From Phaeacidiphilus oryzae TH49 (GTDB lineage: Bacteria > Actinomycetota > Actinomycetes > Streptomycetales > Streptomycetaceae), in contig NZ_JQMQ01000005.1 of assembly GCF_000744815.1 (NCBI RefSeq), positions 3,418,055 through 3,482,054 on the forward strand: 64,000 bases of DNA, written 5' to 3'. How positions within the stretch are numbered: the first letter of the stretch is position 1; every line of letters starts with the position of its first letter. Positions 18,327 to 27,447 of this stretch are shown here, one piece after another. A program made the position numbers and the translations under genes. The notes under the pieces are model-generated. The model ran no database searches, was not told the origin of the DNA, and saw only the letters and a list, made by a program, of their open reading frames with translations.

Positions 18327-20582
18327 ATGCAGCTAGCCGCGATCGTGATCGCACTGGTGGTGACACTGGTCGGTCTGGCCCTCGCCGTGCGCGCGGGCAT
18401 GTACATCTTCAAGACCGTCGCCATCGGCGCCCCGGTTCCCAAGGGGACCCGTACCGACCGGCCCGCCGAGCGGGTCAAGACGGTCGCCCGGGAGTTCATC
18501 GGGCACACCAGGATGACCGCCTGGAAGTCCATCGGCGTCGCCCACTGGTTCGTCGCGGTCGGCTTCTACTGCCTGGTGCTCACCCTGGTGACCGCCTTCG
18601 GGCAGCTCTTCAACGCCGACTTCGCGCTGCCGGTCATCGGGCACTGGGCTCCGTACCTGGTCTTCGAGGAGCTCATCGGGGTCCTCACCACCATCGGCAT
18701 CATCGTGCTGATGGTGGTCCGGGTGATGTCGGTGGCGACCAGGCCGGGGCGGAAGTCCCGGTTCGCCGGCTCGATCGCCTGGCAGGCCTACTTCGTCGAG
18801 TACGTGGTGCTCAGCATCGGCATCTGCATCCTGGTGCTGCGCGGCCTCGAAGGCGCGATGGAGGGCGTGAACCACTACGAGGTCTCGTACTTCGCGACCT
18901 ACCCGCTGGTGAGCGCGTTCTCCGGGCTGTCCGTCGGGACCCTGCAGAACCTGGTCTACCTGGTCGCGATGCTGAAGATCGTCATCTCCTTCACCTGGGC
19001 GATCACCATCGGCCTCAACCCCTCGATGGGCGTGGCCTGGCACCGCTTCCTGGCCTTCTTCAACATCTACTTCAAGCGGAACGCGGACGGCGCGGTGGCG
19101 CTGGGCGAGCTGAAGCCGATGACCTCGCGGGGCGAGGAGATCGACTTCGAGACGGTCTTCGACGAGTCCGAGGACGAGGACGCCCAGGAGCCGGTCTTCG
19201 GCGTCTCCCAGGTCGAGCACTTCTCCTGGAAGGGCATCCTCGACTTCTCCACCTGCACCGAGTGCGGCCGCTGCCAGTCCCAGTGCCCGGCCTGGAACAC
19301 CGGCAAGCCACTCTCCCCCAAGCTGCTGATCATGTCGCTGCGCGAACACGCGTACGCCAAGGCGCCGTACCTGATGGCCGGCGGCGGCAAGAACGCCGAG
19401 GGCGAGGAGAAGGCGAGCGCCGAGCAGCTGGCCGGCGTCCCGGCGGAGGCGCTGGCCGAGGCCGAGCGGCCGCTGATCGGCACCGCCGAGGAGAACGGGG
19501 TCATCGACCCGGACGTGCTGTGGTCCTGCACCACCTGCGGCGCCTGCGTCGAGCAGTGCCCGGTGGACATCGAGCACATCGACCACATCGTCGACATGCG
19601 CCGCTACCAGGTGATGATCGAGTCCAACTTCCCGACCGAGGCCGGGACGATGCTCAAGAACCTGGAGAACAAGGGCAACCCCTGGGGCATGGCCACCAAG
19701 GCCCGGCTGGACTGGGTCAAGGAGCTCAAGAAGGAGACCGGCATCGAGGTGCCGGTGGTCGGCCAGGACATCGAGCCGGAGGAGGTCGAGTACCTCTACT
19801 GGGTCGGCTGCGCAGGCGCCCTGGAGGACCGGGCCAAGAAGACCACCAAGGCCTTCGCGGAGCTGCTGCACACGGCCGGGGTCAAGTTCGCCATCCTCGG
19901 CAAGGAGGAGTCCTGCACCGGTGACTCGGCGCGGCGGCTCGGCAACGAGTTCCTCTTCCAGACCCTCGGCCAGCAGAACGTCGAGACGCTGAACGCGGCC
20001 CTGGAGGACGCTCCCAAGAAGCGGATCGTGGCCACCTGCCCGCACTGCTTCAACACCATCGCCAACGAGTACCCGCAGCTCGGCGGCCAGTACGAGGTCA
20101 TCCACCACACCCAGCTGCTGCAGCACCTGATCGACGAGGGCCGGCTCGTCCCGGTCAACCCGGTCGAGGGCCTGATCACCTACCACGACCCGTGCTACCT
20201 GGGCCGGCACAACAAGGTCTACACGCCGCCGCGCGAGATCATCGGCAAGGTGCCCGGGCTCCGCAACGAGGAGATGCACCGGCACAAGGAGCGCGGCTTC
20301 TGCTGCGGCGCCGGCGGCGCCCGGATGTGGATGGAGGAGCGGATCGGCAAGCGGATCAACAACGAGCGGGTCGACGAGGCGCTGTCGCTCAACCCCGACA
20401 TCGTCTCCACCGCCTGCCCGTTCTGCCTGGTGATGCTCTCCGACTCGGTCAACGGCAAGAAGAACGAGGGCAAGGCCAAGGAGGAGCTGCGCGTCGTGGA
20501 CGTCGCCCAGCTGCTGCTCGACTCCGTCAAGGCGGAGCCGGAGGCCCCGGCCGAGGCCGAGGAGGCCACGGCCAGCAGCTGA
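18327..20582 (+). CDS. EtfD-like membrane (Fe-S)-binding reductase
   Basis: A 751-residue protein. The first 250 residues hold about six transmembrane helices like a NarI-type cytochrome domain. Then come two ferredoxin-type 4Fe-4S motifs, CTECGRCQSQCP at about 310 and CTTCGACVEQCP at about 401, and two CCG (heterodisulfide-reductase) domains, VGCAGALEDR at about 490 and CCGAGGARMW at about 659. This order matches the actinobacterial family that includes mycobacterial EtfD (Rv0338c), which passes electrons from the electron-transfer flavoprotein to the respiratory chain during fatty-acid oxidation. That role is an inference from the family. A shared operator with an acyl-CoA dehydrogenase gene in this window supports it. 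The C-terminus is an Ala/Glu-rich tail. Confidence 0.88.
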   Translation: MQLAAIVIALVVTLVGLALAVRAGMYIFKTVAIGAPVPKGTRTDRPAERVKTVAREFIGHTRMTAWKSIGVAHWFVAVGFYCLVLTLVTAFGQLFNADFALPVIGHWAPYLVFEELIGVLTTIGIIVLMVVRVMSVATRPGRKSRFAGSIAWQAYFVEYVVLSIGICILVLRGLEGAMEGVNHYEVSYFATYPLVSAFSGLSVGTLQNLVYLVAMLKIVISFTWAITIGLNPSMGVAWHRFLAFFNIYFKRNADGAVALGELKPMTSRGEEIDFETVFDESEDEDAQEPVFGVSQVEHFSWKGILDFSTCTECGRCQSQCPAWNTGKPLSPKLLIMSLREHAYAKAPYLMAGGGKNAEGEEKASAEQLAGVPAEALAEAERPLIGTAEENGVIDPDVLWSCTTCGACVEQCPVDIEHIDHIVDMRRYQVMIESNFPTEAGTMLKNLENKGNPWGMATKARLDWVKELKKETGIEVPVVGQDIEPEEVEYLYWVGCAGALEDRAKKTTKAFAELLHTAGVKFAILGKEESCTGDSARRLGNEFLFQTLGQQNVETLNAALEDAPKKRIVATCPHCFNTIANEYPQLGGQYEVIHHTQLLQHLIDEGRLVPVNPVEGLITYHDPCYLGRHNKVYTPPREIIGKVPGLRNEEMHRHKERGFCCGAGGARMWMEERIGKRINNERVDEALSLNPDIVSTACPFCLVMLSDSVNGKKNEGKAKEELRVVDVAQLLLDSVKAEPEAPAEAEEATASS

Positions 20583-20670
20583 CGGCGGGCGGCGGCTGGC
20601 GGCTGGCGGCCGGCGGCTGACCGGTTGGCGGCTGACGGTTGGCGGCTGGCGGCTCGCGGCTGGCGGTTGG
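20583..20670. repeat. Degenerate GGCGGCTGGC tandem repeat
   Basis: Immediately after the EtfD-like stop codon, a roughly 85-bp tract is built from GGCGGCTGGC, GGCGGCTGAC and GCGGTTGG variants. It is not coding in any frame with normal codon use. It resembles slippage-prone low-complexity DNA rather than a terminator. Confidence 0.7.
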
Positions 20671-20864
20671 ACTCGAGGCCCGGTGTCGCCCCTTCCCGGG
20701 GGCGGCGCCGGGCCTTCTCGCCGCTCGGGGCTGCCTGGGGTGGACGGCCTGGGTGCACAGCCCGGGGACGGCCCGGGGACGGGGTTCCGATGGTTCCGGC
20801 GCCAGGGCGGGCGTTCCCCGGGGGGCCTGTGGGGCCTGGGTTCGGATGACTTAACATCGCGGTC

Positions 20865-22325
20865 ATGACCGACGGCGAGGAGATGACCGACCGGGCCCAG
20901 CCGGCCGAGCGGCCCGCGCAGCCGGTGGATCCCCGTACCCTCGGCCCCGGGAGGCGGGCCGCCGCCGCGAGCCCGTGGGGGGCGCCGAGCCCGCGCGGGG
21001 CGCAGAGCCCGCAGGGGCCGCAGGCGCAGACCGGTGGGGCTTCGACGCCGCCGCGACCGGGGTCGGTGGGCGACCTGCCGCGGGTCCCGGGGGCGATGCC
21101 TGCGGCGATGCCGCCGGGCGCGCCTGCGTCTTCCGTACCTTTTGTTCCCTCTGCGCCTCCGGCGCCTTCGACGCCTTCGACGCCTTCGGTGCCCTCTGTC
21201 GGGCCTGCGAGCGGCGCCCCCGGTCTGCCACCGCAGGGCGCTTCGCCGCAGGGTCTGCCGCCGCAGGGCACCCCGCCGCAGGGAGTGCCGCTGGGGGCCG
21301 GCGGTCCGGAGTGGCGGCCGGCTCCGGTCGCCGGTCCCGGGCAGGGGTTCACCCCGCCCGGTGGTCCCGGAGGGCCTTTCGGGCCGCTGCCCGGCGGCGG
21401 CTTCGGCAGCAGCTCCGAGCCGGACTGGGCGGCCCTCGCCGAGGCCAACGAGTCCTCGCAGCGCCGCCGCCGCAAGCTCAAGATCGGCGGCGCGGTGCTC
21501 GGCGTCGTGGTCGTCTGCGGGCTGGTCGTCGGCGCCTTCACCATGAAGCCGTGGGCCAGGAAGAGCGTGACGGCCGACCCGATCGCCTCGCCGACCGCCT
21601 CCGTCCCCGTTCCGGGCTCGGGGTCGGGTTCGGGATCCGGTTCCTCCGGTTCCGAGGCCCCCTCGGCCGACGCCTCCCCCGTCGTGATGGCGCCCAACGA
21701 CGGCCGCGCCACCATGGAGCTCCACGACGCCCCCGTGGTGCGGGCGCACAACGGTCGGGCGATCCAGATGTACGGCCGCAACGGCTCGTACGGCCGCGGC
21801 TCCACCCAGGTGGTCGACGTCCGCAAGAGCTTCAGCGTCTCGGCCTGGGTCTACAACACGGCCGGCGTCGAGTCCCGGTCCGCGGTCAGCCAGGGCGACC
21901 AGAAGGACTTCTCCTGGGACCTCGGCCGCGAGGGCTGGGGCGGCCACGACAACTGGGCCTTCAAGGTGCAGACGAAGCCGGGCGGCTCGGCCAAGAACGT
22001 GGTCGAGCTGATGTCGAAGAGCCGCACCGCGCTCAACCGGTGGACGCTGCTCACCGGCACGTACGACGCCAAGGCCCGCAGGATCTCGCTGTACGTCGAC
22101 GGGCAGCTGCAGAGCTCGGCGAAGGTGAGCGGGGTGTGGGACGCGCCCGGTCGCACCGAGCTCGGGCGGGTCCGCTACAACTCCACCTGGACGGACCGCT
22201 GGGAGGGCCAGCTCTCCCAGATCCAGATCTGGGACCGCGCGCTGCTGCCCACCCAGGCCGCCGCGCTGACCACCAACGGGAACGGGGCCGGGGTGGCGCC
22301 GGCCGCCTCCTGGCTGGTGGGCTGA
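20865..22325 (+). CDS. Membrane-anchored LamG-domain protein
   Basis: A 486-residue protein. Residues 1-195 are a Pro/Gly/Ala/Ser-rich cytoplasmic region with PQG-type repeats. A basic RRRRKLK stretch and one transmembrane helix (about 206-226, GGAVLGVVVVCGLVVGAF) follow, then a Ser/Gly linker. A concanavalin A-like LamG domain (about 285-475) lies outside the cell: VRKSFSVSAWVYN, NRWTLLTGTYDAKARRISLYVDGQ and the strand LSQIQIWDRAL. LamG domains bind sugars or proteins; the ligand is unknown. The short ATG lead MTDGEEMTDR allows a second ATG at residue 7. The next gene downstream, a Yip1-like protein, starts about 250 bp later with its own disordered Gln/Gly-rich lead. Confidence 0.85.
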   Translation: MTDGEEMTDRAQPAERPAQPVDPRTLGPGRRAAAASPWGAPSPRGAQSPQGPQAQTGGASTPPRPGSVGDLPRVPGAMPAAMPPGAPASSVPFVPSAPPAPSTPSTPSVPSVGPASGAPGLPPQGASPQGLPPQGTPPQGVPLGAGGPEWRPAPVAGPGQGFTPPGGPGGPFGPLPGGGFGSSSEPDWAALAEANESSQRRRRKLKIGGAVLGVVVVCGLVVGAFTMKPWARKSVTADPIASPTASVPVPGSGSGSGSGSSGSEAPSADASPVVMAPNDGRATMELHDAPVVRAHNGRAIQMYGRNGSYGRGSTQVVDVRKSFSVSAWVYNTAGVESRSAVSQGDQKDFSWDLGREGWGGHDNWAFKVQTKPGGSAKNVVELMSKSRTALNRWTLLTGTYDAKARRISLYVDGQLQSSAKVSGVWDAPGRTELGRVRYNSTWTDRWEGQLSQIQIWDRALLPTQAAALTTNGNGAGVAPAASWLVG

Positions 22326-22327
22326 AC

Positions 22328-22382
22328 GCCCGACCGGCCGCCCGGCCGCCCGGCTGCCCGGCCGCCCGGCTGCCCGGCCGAG
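22328..22382. repeat. GCCCGGCCGCCCGGCT tandem repeat
   Basis: A CCGCCCGGC/TGCCCGGC tract runs directly after the LamG stop codon. It is a second low-complexity tract immediately following a stop codon in this window. Confidence 0.65.
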
Positions 22383-22573
22383 TGCCGGGGGTGGGGGCGA
22401 CGGTGACCGTGGCGGTGCCGGTGACGGTGCGTCAACCGGCGCGCCGAGTCCGGAGTCTGCCGTTCCACGGCGGTTCGGCGGCAGTTCGGCGGAGATGTCA
22501 CAGTAGCGCTGCAATACCCCCGGTCGATCATGGGCTGCGCGGCGGCGGGCGGCGGACCGGGTACCGTCGGAGC

Positions 22574-23590
22574 GTGGGTGCCAATGGATTCCGCTTCGGT
22601 CGCGGCAGGACCTCCCGGCAGGCGGGACAGCCTGGTCGGGAGCAGCACGCCGCCTCCCAGGCGCAGCAGCAGGGGCGGCCGCGGCAGCAGCCGCCGGCGG
22701 GCGGCCAGTACCAGAACGGCCAGTCGCAGAACGGCCAGTACCAGCGCGGCCAGTACCCGTACGACCCCTACCAGGGCGGGGGCGGGTACGACGGCTACGA
22801 CGACCAGCCGGGGCACACCCGGGCGTTCAACGTCGCCGACGCGGGCGGCGGTCGGCAAGGCCCTACGCCGCCGGCCTCGGCGCCGTCCCCGGCCGACGGC
22901 GGATACGGCCAGGGTCCGTACGCCGCCGCCTCCTCCCCCCGCCCCTACGGCGAGCCGCCGGAGAGCCCGCCCGCGCCCCCGCGGGGGTTCGAAGAGGGCA
23001 ACGTCACCGTCTACCGGGCCGGCAGCACCCATCCTCCGGTCAGCGGACGCCGGCTGGGCTGGCGCGAGCTGCTGCCGGAGATCTACCGGCACCCGACCCG
23101 CACCTTCGCGGAGATGCGCGGCTATCCGGTGTGGGGTCCCGCGCTGGTGGTCTCGGCGGTCTACGGCCTGCTGGCCGTGCTCGGCTTCGGGACCACCCGG
23201 GACCAGATATTCCACTCGACCCTCACCATCGCGCTGAGCAGCCTCCTCTTCAGCGCCGCGGGGATCGTGCTGGCCGGGCTCATGTTCGGTGCGGTGACCA
23301 GCGCGCTGGCCCGGCAGTTCGGCGGGGACGGCGCCTGGGCGCCGACCATCGGGCTGTCCATGATCATCGCATGGACGACCGATGCGCCGAGGCTGGTCTT
23401 CGCGCTCTTCCTGGACCCCGGCGGCGGCTTCGTGCAGTTCCTGGGGTGGATCACCTGGATCCTGTGCTGCTGGCTGCTGACCGTCATGGTCCGCCAGGTG
23501 CACGACCTCCCCTGGGGGAAGGCCGCGGGGGCAGCGGCCATCCAGCTGCTGGCCCTGCTGATCCTCATCAAGCTGCCCACCCTCAGCTGA
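22574..23590 (+). CDS. Yip1 domain membrane protein
   Basis: 338 residues from a GTG start (MGANGFRFGRGR). The first 135 residues are low-complexity, rich in Gln, Gly, Asn and Tyr (QYQNGQSQNGQY repeats). The remainder is a five-helix Yip1-like domain beginning ELLPEIYRHPTRTFAEMRGYPVWG, then AVYGLLAVLGF, LLFSAAGIVLAGLMFGAV, and ending LLALLILIKLPTLS. Bacterial Yip1-domain proteins are integral membrane proteins of unknown function. It is read in the same direction as the LamG protein and may be co-expressed. No clear ribosome site precedes the GTG, so a leaderless start is possible. Confidence 0.82.
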   Translation: MGANGFRFGRGRTSRQAGQPGREQHAASQAQQQGRPRQQPPAGGQYQNGQSQNGQYQRGQYPYDPYQGGGGYDGYDDQPGHTRAFNVADAGGGRQGPTPPASAPSPADGGYGQGPYAAASSPRPYGEPPESPPAPPRGFEEGNVTVYRAGSTHPPVSGRRLGWRELLPEIYRHPTRTFAEMRGYPVWGPALVVSAVYGLLAVLGFGTTRDQIFHSTLTIALSSLLFSAAGIVLAGLMFGAVTSALARQFGGDGAWAPTIGLSMIIAWTTDAPRLVFALFLDPGGGFVQFLGWITWILCCWLLTVMVRQVHDLPWGKAAGAAAIQLLALLILIKLPTLS

Positions 23591-23726
23591 CCGGCGGGCG
23601 CCCGCCCGCCCGCTCTGCGCCCACCTGCTCTGCGTCACTACACTCTCCCCCTGCCTGCCTTCCTTCCTCCTTCCCTCCTCCTCCCCTCCTGCCCTCCTTC
23701 CCTTCGAACCGTCCGGAGCCGCGAAC

Positions 23727-24671
23727 ATGGTCGTTTCGGTGCTGCCCACCGCCTCCACCCTGGTGAGTTTCCCGGCGGGCGAGACCGCGGGCCGGTCCCG
23801 GGTACTCTCCATCGCCGCGCTGCCGGACGGCCGGTACGGGGTGATCACCGAGGCGACCCCGTTCCACCCGCTCGACCACACCTGGCCGGACCAGCCGGCC
23901 GACATCGGCGTCCTCCGGCTGGCCGGCGCCGATGCCGCCGCCTCCGCCTCTGCCTCCGCCTCTGCCGAACTCGCGGTCGTGGACTGCCTCACCGGCGCGG
24001 TCGGCCCGGAGGACCCGTCGACGCTGCTGCTCGGCGCGGACATTCCGGTCCGCCGCGGCGAGGAGGGCTGGGCCTGGCTGGTGGTGCACGCCGTGGAGGC
24101 CTCGGACGGCCAGGCGGAGGCTCTGCGGGAGGCCGTCGGCACGGAGGCCGAGCTCCGCGTGGACGCCGAGCGGCGGGCCGCGCTGAGCGCCGCGCACACC
24201 GGCTGCCACCTCTTCGCGCTGGCGCTCAACTCCGCGCTCGCGCCCCGCTGGCGCAAGGACCCGGGCCGCACCGACGCCCTGGGCAGCCCCGACTTCGACT
24301 CGCTGGCCCTGGACACCTCGCGGATGGACACCGACGCCAGCACGGACGTCTACCGGCTCGGCAAGTCGCTGCGGAAGAAGGGCTTCACCGCCGAGGGTCT
24401 CGCCGAGGACCTCCCGGCGATCACCGAGGAGATCAACTCCCGCCTGGCGACCTGGATCGAGGCCGACTCACCGGTACGGATCGAGGTCCCGGGCCCCGAA
24501 CTCACCGCCCGCCGCCGCTGGACCTGCGAACTGCCGGAGGGCCCCGCGGGCATCCCCTGCGGCGGCACCCACCTCCACCACCTCGGCCAACTCGCCGGCC
24601 TGCGCACGGAGTTGACCCTCTCGGCCGACAACTCCCGACTCACGGCCGTCACCAGCCCCAAGCGGGCCTGA
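23727..24671 (+). CDS. AlaX-like metal-dependent tRNA-editing protein
   Basis: A 314-residue protein related to the editing domain of alanyl-tRNA synthetase, which hydrolyses Ser- or Gly-charged tRNA-Ala. Seen: the zinc motif HTGCH (157-161) and the C-terminal CGGTH (278-282), which supply the usual His, His, Cys and His ligands, plus a beta-barrel-like N-terminus. A Ser-Ala repeat (about 70-79) interrupts the barrel. Family members often have HTxxH as HTAEH; here the fourth position is Cys. Trans-editing is a family-level inference. It is convergent with the His-rich small protein. Confidence 0.8.
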   Translation: MVVSVLPTASTLVSFPAGETAGRSRVLSIAALPDGRYGVITEATPFHPLDHTWPDQPADIGVLRLAGADAAASASASASAELAVVDCLTGAVGPEDPSTLLLGADIPVRRGEEGWAWLVVHAVEASDGQAEALREAVGTEAELRVDAERRAALSAAHTGCHLFALALNSALAPRWRKDPGRTDALGSPDFDSLALDTSRMDTDASTDVYRLGKSLRKKGFTAEGLAEDLPAITEEINSRLATWIEADSPVRIEVPGPELTARRRWTCELPEGPAGIPCGGTHLHHLGQLAGLRTELTLSADNSRLTAVTSPKRA

Positions 24672-24720
24672 GGGGGCGGCCGGCCGGGAGCGCTCCTGGA
24701 TCGGCGCGCGCAGGACGGCT

Positions 24721-24978
24721 TCAGCCGTGGTGGCCGCCGCCGCCCATGTTCCCGTCGAAGCCGCCGTGATGCCCCATCCCGAGCGAAGAGCCGTCGTGGT
24801 GTCCATGGCCGTGGTGGTTCGCGTGGTGCTGCGCGTGGTGGGTCTGACCGGAGTCCGCCAGGAACGTCATCGCCGAGTCGTCCCCTCGAACACCGCACAG
24901 TCCGCCGCCCCGGACCAGGTACACCGCGCCCCCCGCGAGGACGAGGACGATGACCGCCGCGCCGATCAGTACCACCAT
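24721..24978 (-). CDS. Small membrane protein with His/Gly-rich tail
   Basis: 85 residues: one N-terminal transmembrane helix (MVVLIGAAVIVLVLAGGAVYLVRGG), a short linker with a single Cys, and a tail crowded with His pairs (HHAQHHANHHGHGHHDG, then GHHG and GGGGHHG). The tail could bind Ni, Zn or Cu; whether it faces in or out is not decided. The ATG at 24978 has GGGGA four bases upstream; the longer frame to 25083 adds a non-membrane Arg/Ser lead. I recognise no named family. Confidence 0.65.
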   Translation of the reverse strand: MVVLIGAAVIVLVLAGGAVYLVRGGGLCGVRGDDSAMTFLADSGQTHHAQHHANHHGHGHHDGSSLGMGHHGGFDGNMGGGGHHG

Positions 24979-25106
24979 CGAATCCCCCGCAAAGTCCGGC
25001 CAGCCGAGCGCTGTACCCCTGCTCCGCATCCTGCCTCGCCCGGATCCCGAATGAACATCATCTGAGCAAGACCTGAGGGACACCCGGTGGGCAGCTGCCC
25101 GAGGCC

Positions 25107-25256
25107 GTGCCGCTGCTGATCTCCCACCGCACTACCCAGGACGAAGCCGAAGGCCGCGCCCTGATCCTGGAGGAGCTCCGCGCCCGCGCCGACGGCACCA
25201 CCCTGCACTACCCGATCACCGCCGAGACACCCAAGCGCGCGTACCGCGACCGCTGA
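25107..25256 (+). pseudogene. Possible C-terminal gene remnant
   Basis: An open frame closed upstream by a stop at about 25073 reads VPLLISHRTTQDEAEGRALI and continues to a natural-looking end YRDR-stop. Codon use is that of a real gene, but there is no ribosome site and only a GTG start. It looks like the last 50-60 codons of a truncated gene. Family unknown. Confidence 0.3.
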
Positions 25257-25327
25257 CACCCTCTGCCTCAATGACGGAATCACTCGGCACATGAACTCAC
25301 CGACACGCTGCCGACTGGTTCGCGTCG

Positions 25328-25618
25328 TCACTCATCGCGCTTTTTGTGCTCCCGGCGCCAAAGCCAGGCCTGAGCGGAAGTCACACCGAGGAGAATCCAC
25401 GGACCCGGGCGCACCACGTCCAAGAGCGCTTGAGTGAGGGGAGTCCCCGCCAGCACGCTGCTCAGAGTCACGATCATGCCGCCGACCAACAGACCGGCCC
25501 CTCTGACCGCCCATCTGGCGGCACGACGCCCGCTCCTGCGCCTCAAGTCCTCGCCCGCCAGGTAGAGGGCAGCCAGCCAACACCAGATCTCCCCGATGAC
25601 CAACAAAACGCTGTTCAT
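25328..25618 (-). CDS. Small hypothetical membrane protein
   Basis: 96 residues from an ATG (MNSVLLVIGEIW) preceded by GAGGGGGG. Two or three hydrophobic helices (LLVIGEIWCWLAALYLAG, AARWAVRGAGLLVGGMIVTLSSVLAG, WILLGVTSAQAWLW) are separated by an Arg-rich loop, with a charged end REHKKRDE. No family is recognised. Its codon use is less GC-rich than that of the core genes, fitting the accessory character of 24.9-27.5 kb. Confidence 0.55.
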   Translation of the reverse strand: MNSVLLVIGEIWCWLAALYLAGEDLRRRSGRRAARWAVRGAGLLVGGMIVTLSSVLAGTPLTQALLDVVRPGPWILLGVTSAQAWLWRREHKKRDE

Positions 25619-25925
25619 GAGCGCCCCCCTCGCATGCTGCCGCCAGTCGAGCGCATGCGGAAGCCCCCACGCGCTGAGATCCGGGGCCGTCACCACTCCG
25701 GATCGCTCCCATGGGCAAGTGCTCCCGCCTCGGCGACCCGACTGCGCACCACGCTGCGGCACGTCAGTCCTCCCTGTCCGGGCAGGAGTCGAGCGGACGC
25801 AGAGCTAGGCTCTCGTCGTGGACATCATCAAGGGCGCGGGCGTGTGGATGCCCGAACAGGCCGCTCAACACCGAGGCCTTCCGAAGAGAAAGAGTTAGAT
25901 CCTTCCGGGGTGGTACGCGCGTGGG
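25619..25925. other. Gene-free stretch before the MFS gene
   Basis: No convincing gene. A short plus-strand frame at about 25819-25896 (starting GTG, reading MDIIKGAGVWMPEQAA) may be an N-terminal scrap of a lost gene. Composition is mixed, as in other remnants nearby. Confidence 0.35.
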
Positions 25926-27155
25926 CTACCGGCGGCGCGCCTGACCTGTACGTCCCGCCGCCACATTCGTCACGGCTGTCTGTGTGAAAGCGCGGCGAAC
26001 CAGCACCCCGATTGCGAGGAGACAGGCCAGCCAGCACGCGTTGACCGTGAAGAGGAGCCGGTATCCGGCAGCGCTCACGATGGCGCCGCCCGCACTACTG
26101 CCGAGTGAGCCGGCGAGCAGGCTGACGCTGACCATGAGGGTGTAGGACCGGGTCAGCGCCGTCCGAGGTGCGACCGTATCCAGCAGCGCGGACACGGTGA
26201 TAGCGAACGGGCCGGAACATGTTCCCGCGAAAAGCGCAGCTGGGAACAGCCAGGTGATGTGGTCTGAAACGCAGGCGACAAGCCCTGCGGCAATCGTCGA
26301 ACCCGTCAGGGCAACCAGCAGGTGCCGGGTCGTCGAGCCGCGCCGGCGCCGGGCACCGAACGCGGTGGCGCCGACTATCTCGCCGGCAGCCGACATCGCG
26401 ATGAGCGGGCCGCTCTCGGCCGCAGCGCCATGCGCGAGAGCGGCGGCGGGCACAGCGACCGTGAACAATCCGGCGGAGAGCCCCCCGCCGGCTGCCACCA
26501 GAAGCAATGCAACAAGGCCACGGCGCATGCGGTATCCGGATTCCGCAGGGTGTGCGCGGTGGGGTCGCCAGGCTCGGGACGCTCCGGTCACGGCGAAGAG
26601 CACGCCCGCCACGCCAGCCAGAGCGCCAGCTGTCACGACCGCCCCGCCCGGTCCTACCGGCGCCAAAAGCGCTGCGGTGACCAACGGTCCAGTAAGCAGC
26701 GCCAGCTGAAAGGCAACAGCCAGCAGCGCGTAACCCGCGATGCGGGTTTCAGGCTCGGCGATCGTCTCTCCGAGCAGAACCCGCATACTTCCGGTGGTGG
26801 CCGGAATGGCGCACCCGAGACCGCCCGTCACGACCAGCCTGAATGCCATCGAGCCGGCCGCCGACGCCGCCGTGACCAGCAGCACGCTTCCAGCCGCGCA
26901 CACCAACCCGGCAGGCGCCAATACCGCACTCTGCCCGATTCGGTCTATCAACCGGCCCTGAAGAATCAATCCCACCGCATTGCCCACGCCGAACACGCCG
27001 ACCGCCAGCCCCGCTTCAGCCAGCGAGCCAGTCCTGTCCCGCACGAACAACAGGATGGCGAGGCTGAACATCCCCAACGGAAAGGCGCCGACCACGGTGG
27101 CGATCAACGGCGTACGCAGACCCGGCGTCCGTAGGACGCCCGCATAAGGGCGCAT
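25926..27155 (-). CDS. MFS transporter
   Basis: A 409-residue major facilitator protein with about 12 hydrophobic helices and short basic loops. The first begins TPLIATVVGAFPLGMFSLAILLF, followed by the MFS loop RDRTGS...GLILQGRLIDRIGQ between helices 2 and 3. A central cytoplasmic loop (about 190-210) separates the two halves, and the C-terminus is basic. Sequence style is close to drug/metabolite exporters of the actinobacterial CmlA/UMF1-like type; the substrate is unknown. The ATG at 27155 (MRPYAGVLR) was chosen because GGAGG lies about ten bases upstream; the TTG at 27164 sits too close to it. No regulator is adjacent. Confidence 0.85.
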   Translation of the reverse strand: MRPYAGVLRTPGLRTPLIATVVGAFPLGMFSLAILLFVRDRTGSLAEAGLAVGVFGVGNAVGLILQGRLIDRIGQSAVLAPAGLVCAAGSVLLVTAASAAGSMAFRLVVTGGLGCAIPATTGSMRVLLGETIAEPETRIAGYALLAVAFQLALLTGPLVTAALLAPVGPGGAVVTAGALAGVAGVLFAVTGASRAWRPHRAHPAESGYRMRRGLVALLLVAAGGGLSAGLFTVAVPAAALAHGAAAESGPLIAMSAAGEIVGATAFGARRRRGSTTRHLLVALTGSTIAAGLVACVSDHITWLFPAALFAGTCSGPFAITVSALLDTVAPRTALTRSYTLMVSVSLLAGSLGSSAGGAIVSAAGYRLLFTVNACWLACLLAIGVLVRRAFTQTAVTNVAAGRTGQARRR

Positions 27156-27447
27156 CGAGGGCAAGCCTCCTCAGGCATGCCCACCCACCCGGGAGCCGGA
27201 CTCCCAACGATCCATCGCCAACCACACGACGGCTTGTGAGTCGGGATCGTAAGGCTGATCACAGGCCAGCCGCAATAGTCGAGTACCGACACCACTCAAG
27301 CCTTGATGTGGGCCGTGCCGCCCGGCCGGCTGGACCACGGCGAACCGGGTGCAGCTACAAGGGTGCTGATATGCGGGGAATCGCCACATGAATGACAAGC
27401 TCAAAACCCCGGTGTGCAGGTCGGAGACCGGCGCTTGCCAGACGTTT

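Noticed and set aside
20583-20670. Tandem repeats considered as a CRISPR array
   Set aside because: Units are 8-10 bp with no unique spacers and no cas genes are nearby.
18333-22514. 1393-codon open frame on the minus strand
   Set aside because: It lies opposite the EtfD-like and LamG genes. Its translation is His/Asp/Arg-rich low complexity, typical of antisense frames in high-GC DNA.
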